DNA of 64,000 bases from Peromyscus leucopus (Eukaryota > Chordata > Mammalia > Rodentia > Cricetidae): positions 145,866,165-145,930,164 of the forward strand of contig NC_051063.1 in the NCBI RefSeq assembly GCF_004664715.2. The letters run 5' to 3'. The stretch's first letter is position 1, and each line of letters begins with the position of its first letter. Positions 57,901 to 64,000 of this stretch are shown in pieces. The notes under the pieces were generated by a model. That model did no database searches. It was not told the origin of the DNA and worked only from the letters and a program-made list of their open reading frames with translations. The position numbers and the translations under genes are program-made.

Positions 57901-58577
57901 TAAAGTGTTTCTGTTTAATTTATATTTAGCTGGCAGTGTGACACTAGCTGCTTCACATCTGTACTAGTACTAGGAATTACCCTTTTCATTTGATCCATTC
58001 TAATAGACTAGTAGACAAGCAATAGTAACTAGTTTTAATCTGAAGTTTTAGGGATATCTGATGAAGTTGTTTGCCTTTTCGTGTTTTTATACTATCACAA
58101 TTGTGTGTGTGCATCCCAGCAAGTTTCGTTAGTTATGGTTGTTTACCTGAGGATGGGTGAGTGTTTTTTTTAAGGAGGAAAATGAGTATCTTACTAGTGG
58201 CTACATTAGTGAAGAAAATGTCTCTTACTCCCTCATCAGCGATTAACTGTGCTAACTGCTTAAAAATTATCAAGAAACAAGGAGCCCCTCTCCCTTTCGT
58301 GACAGAGTGTTGACAGGCTTAATCTTGCACAGATTTTATATAGGTAATCAGAGCTGCTGTGAGTTTAAGAAACCTAGCCCCATGTCATGTTCAGAAGTCA
58401 GTATTGCATGCATCCTGTATTAGTCAGGGTTCTCAAGAAAAACAGAACTGATAGAATTACATATATTGATCCAATCAAGAAAAATCTATCACATGTATAC
58501 CCAGAAGCTTGGGTTTGGGTTAATTCCAGGTATAGTCACATTGACAACCAAGAATAGCCATTATGCCCTCACACACA
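57901..58577. other. Intron, mostly unassigned
   Basis: At 58419 'tgtattagtcagggttctca' resembles the start of a widespread mammalian DNA-type repeat, too short to name. Confidence 0.35.
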
Positions 58578-58728
58578 TTTTTATTTTTATTTATTTTTTT
58601 GTTTTTTGTTTTAGATTGAACAAGAGTCTCGCTAAGGTGCCCAAGATGGTCCCAGATTTGAGGGTTCAACTGACCCTTCCACCTTTTAGCCAAGACTATA
58701 AGCTTAGGCTACCACCCCAGCTAGATTA
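58578..58728 (-). repeat. Old 7SL-derived monomer, antisense
   Basis: A T-rich tail (58578-58612) is followed by 'caagagtctcgctaaggtgc', 'ccaagatggtcccagatttg' and 'taggctaccaccccagct'. The wording is closer to Alu/FAM-type monomers than to B1. Confidence 0.55.
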
Positions 58729-59659
58729 ACCTTTTTTTCCCTTCCCTTATTGATGATGCTGTTTACACTGTGTTTAAGAACTTTCATTTCCCACAAGGCA
58801 ATGAAGAACATTCTTTTAGATATAAGGACAATCTGGATGTTACATGCCTCTCCATTTAATCACCAGAGTTGATTCAGTTGAGATTGGCTGTCTAGACAGG
58901 TGTCTTCTCCCACCCTCCCACCTGTGTGTGCCTGGTGGAGAAGGTCATGTTCCCAGCAGAGGAGGGCTGTTGTTTGGTCAAGCATGAGTAGCTGCACTGC
59001 CTGCTTGGACCTCCAAATATGGGCTAAGATGGTTCTATGCTTTCTTCTCAAAGTGTTTTGTTTTACTTTCTATGTTTTGGCTCTATTATCTATTGGGAAT
59101 TTATGTTTGAGTTTAAGTGTAGGGGTCAGATTATTTGTTTTCCCAATGGATATTCAGTGACCCAGTATAATTCATTGCATTTCTCTCCTGCCTGAGTTTG
59201 AGTCAAATACAGTGTATTTACGGGTTTATTGATGGACCCTGTATTTAGTTTCATTTGATTATTTGTATATCCTTGCTCAATTCTACACTACTGTAGTTAC
59301 TATAATTTGCTGTCTGATAGCATAGTTGTTTATCATTGTATCTCTGCAGAACCAGCTGGCTGTTCTTTTCATTTCAAGTGAAACTGTCAAATCAGTGTTT
59401 ACACCAAGGCAGCCAGTCAAGAATATCCCTGAATTCATGTGTTCCCACAGAATATATACATCCATTTAGGGTCACAGAAAACTTCATAATATTAGAAAAT
59501 TTCATAATTATCACCCTTGAACATACTTTTCTTTTGGTTTTTATTGTTTCTCCATGGGGTTTGATGCTTTTGAACTTGTGGATCTTAGACACTCTTTGAC
59601 TTGTTTATTTCTAGATATTTGACTTTAAAAACAAAACAAAATATTAGTTCCCCCGAATC
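58729..59659. other. Unique intron
   Basis: No repeat or gene that I can support. Confidence 0.4.
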
Positions 59660-59870
59660 AATTTTTAAAAATTTATTTACTATTATTACTTTGAGCGAGT
59701 GGATGTTTTGTTTGTGGAGATGGCCCTGGGCTGCAGCACACTTGTGGAGGTCAGGGAACAACTTTGCAGAGGGGTTTCTCTTCCACCTTTATGTGGGTTG
59801 CAGGAATTGAACTTGGGTTGTTAGATTTGTGTGGCAAGTGCCTTTACCAGCTAGCCATCTCATGAACCCC
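59660..59870 (-). repeat. B3/B2-class SINE, antisense
   Basis: 'gtggaggtcagggaacaact', 'gttgcaggaattgaacttgg' and 'ccagctagccatctcatgaa' give an old antisense copy. Confidence 0.75.
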
Positions 59871-60247
59871 TCAGATTGTGTTTTATTGGTTTTGTTGCTA
59901 AGTACTGCTTATAAAGTATGCTTTTTTATGTTGATCTTAGCCAGTAACCTTGCCTCAGGTCACTTGCTGTTTCTAAGACTTTATATGTACTTCTCCTTCT
60001 CTCGATGTGTATATCATCATAGACTTAGGAAGAAAAAAACCAGTAAAATTCTCTTTCAAAGGTTGAATATAGAGAATACTGGCACAAAGATTGATGTGTT
60101 CATTATTTGGAAGTATGTCAGTCTTGATACATTTTCTACAGATATTTTTATTTGTAAAAGAAAATGAGGTGTTTAGACTTAAAAGTTTTTCCTAGACCCA
60201 GTCTTCTTTCCCTTACAAAGGTAGTCACTCATTTGTTTTCCTTCACA

Positions 60248-60566
60248 TACGTGTTCTGAGAGGGTATGATTTCAGTGTTCATCAGAATAGCCTTCCTTTC
60301 TCACATGATGGCCTGGTCGTCTGTGCTGCCTTCCCTCGGTGCTGTGTTTTTGAGACGTGAGTTACTCCTTCAGTTCAGCGGCTTGTTTTGTCCTGTTTGC
60401 AGTGAAGACTACGCGTCTGTCATCCATTTTTACCGTCTGGCTGCTGCTCTGTGTGTCCATGGGAACATACTTCCTTTAAGTGGGCAAGTAACGTTTCTGT
60501 GATTCGTGTCATTTAAAGAGTTGCTGGTTCAGCTCTACGATACGTTTTTTCTGTTTTGACAGGGCG
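60248..60566. other. CpG-retaining patch in the intron
   Basis: By eye, about 13 CpGs fall within 320 bases (for example 'actacgcgtctg', 'ctctacgatacg', 'gattcgtg', 'gggcgaaa'), while the surrounding intron has almost none. No repeat is recognised. A splice-acceptor-like tract (ttttttctgttttgacag) ends at 60562. Confidence 0.6.
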
Positions 60567-60837
60567 AAATGCAATCTTTTTCTGTGTGTGGTTTGCCAGT
60601 TCCCTGCTGGATTGTTGATCTTTTTGTTGTTTTGGTTTCTCAGTTCTCTAGAGTCTAGATTTTCATTCTCAGTGTGTGGTATCTGTATTCGTAAGCTATG
60701 ATCATTATCCTTTTATTCTTTCTCCTTGTCCCCCATTATATTCTGTTTTATTTTTGATTGTTCCTAAATTGTATTTGTAAGGAAATATTTCAATGTGTTG
60801 AGAATTCTTAAATACTCATTTTAAAGACTTAGTCATT

Positions 60838-60955
60838 AGTGTGTGTGTTTACAGAGTGCTGGCACTTGCAGGTACAGTGCACATGTAGAGGTCAGAAGAC
60901 AATGGGATTGAACTCCGCTCATCTGGCTTGCTTGGCATCTTATGGGCCCAAGATG
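60838..60955 (-). repeat. B3-like SINE fragment, antisense
   Basis: 'tgcacatgtagaggtcagaa' and 'gacaatgggattgaactccg' match the middle of the family. Confidence 0.6.
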
Positions 60956-61304
60956 TTGAGATTTTTTTTTTAAACTTGTGTTAAAGATTTTTAAAAACAT
61001 TAAAGTATAAAGACAGATACTGAGAGATACTACATAAAAAATGATTTTGGATGTATAGCACAATATTCAACCTTGCAAACAGTACGTTGTATTATCTACT
61101 TACAATTTTTAGTTAAGTGGATGTTTATTGGCCAGAGGGATATTTGAATGATCATATATAGAGTATTATACCTTCTGTACTTAAGAAACATCAGACCATA
61201 ACATGACTTTGAGAATATTAAGGTCTATATGAAATTAAGAAAAAATAGTTATTCCTAGATGTGTAACTATTAAAATGCTTTAACAAAAGAAAGTAATTAC
61301 CCTT

Positions 61305-62035
61305 TCTTTTTTTAGCATAATATTTTTATTGATTTTTGGGGAATTTCACACAGTATATCTCATCATCCTTACTTCCCAGTCCAGGTCGGCCCAAAAAGAT
61401 TAAAAACAAACAAGTCCAGTTTGTATTGTTCATATAGTCACTGGAACATGGTCAAGCTCCTGGTGGTCAGCCTCTTAAAGCAAACTGGGTCCTTCCCACC
61501 CCCATCCCACCATAGCCATCTGTTGTGGAGAACTACACTTCAGCATCTTTATCACAGTTTTTAAGTGTTCTCTTTGATGGCTTCCTGTCTAGGTTGTTAC
61601 TTTTTTTGGAGGGGGTGGGTTGTCACAGAAGCCGTCTGTGTCTTTCTCAACTGTGAGTCTGTAGCCATCAATACCACTGTAGAAGTAGCTTCCTTGTCCT
61701 CTACAGTCAGCAAGAACATGGATAATGGACTTCCACATGGTATCTGGATCACAGGCATCCACTTGTCTTCTGTCATCATCGTGTGCCATGGACCTTAGCA
61801 TGGTCTCTGGTTCAGGCCATGGATAGCAGCAACATGTTCCAGTGACAGCCCAGCTTGTTGGCATCAGCATTCATCAGCATGGCCTTTGATGGTAGTACGG
61901 GTCATAGACATCAACACACCTCTGCCTGCAGCAGGACCACAGGCCCAGACATGTTCCTCTTTCCCCCCAGCATGGATCACTGATATCAACATGGCCTCAG
62001 GACACCTTTCTTAACAATAATTGTTAAGCTACTCT
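61305..62035 (-). mobile_element. Rodent L1 3'-UTR fragment (Lx-type), antisense
   Basis: 'tttttattgatttttgggga', 'cacagtatatctcatcatcc', then 'catcaacacacctctgcctg' and 'aacatggcctcaggacac' follow the antisense of a rodent L1 3' UTR. The frames on either strand are low-information. Confidence 0.65.
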
Positions 62036-62865
62036 GCTGTCTTTTAAGTTTTTTCACTTTACAAAGGAAGTGAGCAAATTGCATTTTCTTTATTATTGCT
62101 GCTCTTTTGTGCATGCATATTATAGTTAGACTTGGAAGAACATTGTAGTAATAGTATTCCTATGAGAAACAATGGAAGTGTATACAGTGGCTTTCCATCA
62201 TAGAAGAAATCCTGTTTCTTCAGTATCTAATGCAGTGCTTGAGTAGTCTAGTCTAGACCAATAGTTAGAGTTCCTAGGAAGAAAAGTATATGGCACTTTT
62301 AGGTTCAGAGCAAAACATTATAAAATTACACCTCTATAATTGTGTTCACTTATGCGCTCTCTTGTCTCTCCCAGACTCTTACCCACTGTCTACATTCTAC
62401 ATCAGAGTTGTACAGTTGTTATAGTCATGGAGCATTACCTAATACATCATTAGCACTCAAAGTCCATGGTTTACATTATGCTTCACTTCTGGTATTGTAC
62501 AACCTGTGAGGTAATACTATCTCAGTGTTATTTTTGCAATTCCTCAAAGACATAGGATGTGTAAACTTAATATGCTGAAAGTTGCCTATTTGTATCTCTC
62601 GCCCATTTTTGAAAATAAGACTTTTAATTTTCTTATTGCTGAGTTTTAGTTCTTTATATACGTTGGATAATGTCCTGTATGAGATATTGTTAACAAATAT
62701 TTTGAGATACCTTTGGGTTTTTTTTTTTTTCTTTCCTTTTTATTTCCTTGATGTGTCTTTTGTAGAACAGAAACTTCTAATTTCAGTTAAATTATCTTGT
62801 TTGACAGGTCATATTTGGGTTTTGTTACTAACAAGTCAAAAAAACAACTAACAAGTTACCGATGA

Positions 62866-63165
62866 GACCAGGAATGGTGATGGCACCTCTGTATAACCCC
62901 AGCTCCAGTGTGGCAATGGGCATCTCTGTATAACCCCAGTCAGGCGTGGTGATGGGTACTGCTGTATAACCCTAACTCTCAGGTGTGGTGATGTGCACCT
63001 CTGTATAACCTCAGCTCTCAGATGTGGTGATGGGCACCACTGTATAACTACAGCTCTCAGACGTGGTGGTGGGCACTGCTGTATGACCCCAGCTCTCAGG
63101 CGTGATAATGGGCACCACTGGATGACCCCAGCTCTCAGGCATGATGATGGGCAACACTGTATAGG
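62866..63165 (+). repeat. 39-bp minisatellite, about 8 units, grown inside a B1-like SINE
   Basis: Units follow the pattern caggYgtggtgatgggcacc then 'actgtataaccccagctct'. Most are 39 bases; the outer units are shorter or variant. The unit resembles the 5' end of a B1 (ggcgtggtggtgcacgcc ... taatcccagc). Because 39 is divisible by 3, a frame stays open on both strands, which explains the repetitive open frames there. Confidence 0.88.
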
Positions 63166-63255
63166 CCAGCAGTGTGCCAGAATCAAAGCCAGCCTGGGCT
63201 GCTTAGTGAGGCCCTGTTTTTTGAAGAATAAATGAAAAATGAAAAAAAAAAAACA
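63166..63255 (+). repeat. 3' half of the B1-like SINE that hosts the minisatellite
   Basis: 'aatcaaagccagcctgggct', 'gcttagtgaggccctg' and an A-rich tail (63242-63253) give the normal SINE 3' end following the expanded 5' part. Confidence 0.8.
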
Positions 63256-63689
63256 AATAAATTGCTAAATCATTTATTGCCCCAAATCATTTATCAGTTC
63301 TGTAATACCGCATTTTATATTTAGGTCTTTTATCCATTTTGAATTAAATTTTTGAGGACTTAAGGTGTATAAATAAATTTATTTTTTAAATATTAAGTTG
63401 TCTAAAATGTTCCAACATCATATGTTCAAAAGCTTCTTTTCTCGGAGTTTTTAACTTCTTTATTAAAGACCAGTTGACTGTATGGTTCTCTCTTTTCTGT
63501 TCCATGTCCCTTGGTAGATACAGTGAGCAGTGCCGCAAAGCCTTAATTATTAGATTTCACTTTTAAAGTACTTTGTTCTTTTCCTTCAGTATTCTTTTGG
63601 CTCTTCTGGAGTTTATAACATTCAGACTTTTCTACACTCACCCTCCAGCAAATCTGGAATCAGTCCACTGTGCTTCTGATACTTTCTTA

Positions 63690-64000
63690 GAGGACTAAAT
63701 ATGCTTAACATAGAATCCACCTACAAACTGCACTCGCTGGTGTTAGCTAGGAAAGTTGAAAACTTAATTCCCTGCAAAACCTGTACATATGTTTATAGAA
63801 GCTTTATTTTTAATTGCCAAACTTTGGAAGGCACTAGTATGTCTTTCAATACATGATTGGAGAAATATACTGTAGTACATCCAAACAATGGACTATCATC
63901 GAGTAGTTTTAAGACAGTGAAACCAGTCTCAATGATAATGTATACGTCATACATCTGAAGAACATACAGGAAGTGAACCCTGAAGTAAACCATGGAGTTT
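63690..64000 (+). repeat. Ancient L1M ORF2 end and 3' UTR, sense, runs off the window
   Basis: 'tatagaagctttatttttaa', 'actgtagtacatccaaacaa', 'tggactatcatcgagtag' and 'gtgaaccctgaagtaaacca' follow sense L1M. It is a separate, oppositely oriented fragment from the one at 62390-63530. Confidence 0.7.

Larger units (their letters stand above)
62390..63530 (-). repeat. Ancient L1M fragments, antisense, with a SINE-minisatellite inside
   Basis: Bases 62440-62510 are the antisense L1M 3' end (cactcaaagtccatggttta). Bases 62590-62830 are from further inside ORF2 (ttagttctttatatacgttg). Bases 63280-63530 continue it (ttatccattttgaattaaat, 'gttcaaaagcttcttttctc'). Confidence 0.6.
52815..64000 (+). 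other. Mef2a first coding-region intron (runs off the window)
   Basis: This intron begins at the donor. The next Mef2a exon should continue the MADS domain with a valine codon and the TFTKRKFG stretch; no such sequence appears before 64000, so the intron exceeds 11 kb. It holds microsatellites, B1 copies, L1 relics and the CpG patch described separately. Confidence 0.8.

Noticed and set aside
61565..61870. Overlapping frames of 77-93 codons
   Set aside because: They fall in the antisense L1 3' UTR, which is non-coding in L1.
62848..63235. Repetitive protein, or a CRISPR-like array, at the 39-bp repeats
   Set aside because: The units are contiguous without unique spacers and derive from a SINE in a mammalian intron. 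The open frames exist only because the unit is a multiple of three.
62390..64000. Twin-priming (5' inversion) of a single L1
   Set aside because: The antisense part already contains the L1M 3' end and the sense part contains it again, so they are two fragments rather than one inverted insertion.

Overview
The window is intronic DNA from a rodent genome, and it contains one recognisable protein-coding exon. Bases 52624-52814 read as the first coding exon of Mef2a (myocyte enhancer factor 2A), plus strand. There is a splice acceptor, a 5' UTR segment with an upstream in-frame stop, an ATG in strong context, 18 codons that begin the MADS domain, and a consensus donor. Bases 1-52623 are therefore the intron that splits the Mef2a 5' UTR. 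Bases 52815-64000 are the start of the first intron of the coding region. I found no other exon, tRNA, rRNA, CRISPR array or bacterial-type operon. The remaining open reading frames lie in repeats or in AT-rich intron and look fortuitous.

The host is a muroid rodent, most likely a cricetid (deer mouse, vole or hamster group). B1, B2/B3 and ID SINEs are abundant. The youngest B1 copies carry a 3' half with the wording 'ccaggaaaggagcaaagct' (or its complement), which I associate with cricetid rather than Mus B1s. This species call is inference.

Layout: 1-9290, unique intron with scattered B3, B1, L2 and L1 3'-UTR pieces. 9290-16900, old mammalian L1 relics, an unidentified LTR-like block (10884-12460) and SINEs. 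16922-20755, an endogenous retrovirus-like element with two LTRs and a perfect 6-bp target duplication, inserted into a B1 and carrying a younger B1 itself. 20756-25367, old L1, a hAT-type MITE, MIR, L2 and B1. 25368-27983, the longest repeat-free block. 28000-35690, SINEs, microsatellites and a truncated L1 with target duplications. 35690-42030, a tail-to-tail pair of L1 copies, the right one about 5 kb and itself carrying an LTR-like insertion and a tiny B1 stub. 42030-52623, old L1 mosaics, young B1 and B2 insertions and a URR1-like element, with a MIR next to the exon. 52815-64000, a CTTT repeat and B1 close to the donor, a C/T-rich G4-type tract, a second LTR-like copy, more L1, a CpG-retaining patch near 60.4 kb and a 39-bp minisatellite that grew inside a SINE.

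I see no evidence of a new multi-gene system. The most unusual points are the ERV-like element with three ZNF143-like motifs, the L1 inverted pair, the SINE-born minisatellite, the two-codon upstream ORF in the Mef2a leader and the CpG patch. Repeat family names come from recognised sequence wording, not from a database search, and most repeat boundaries are accurate to about 10-30 bases.
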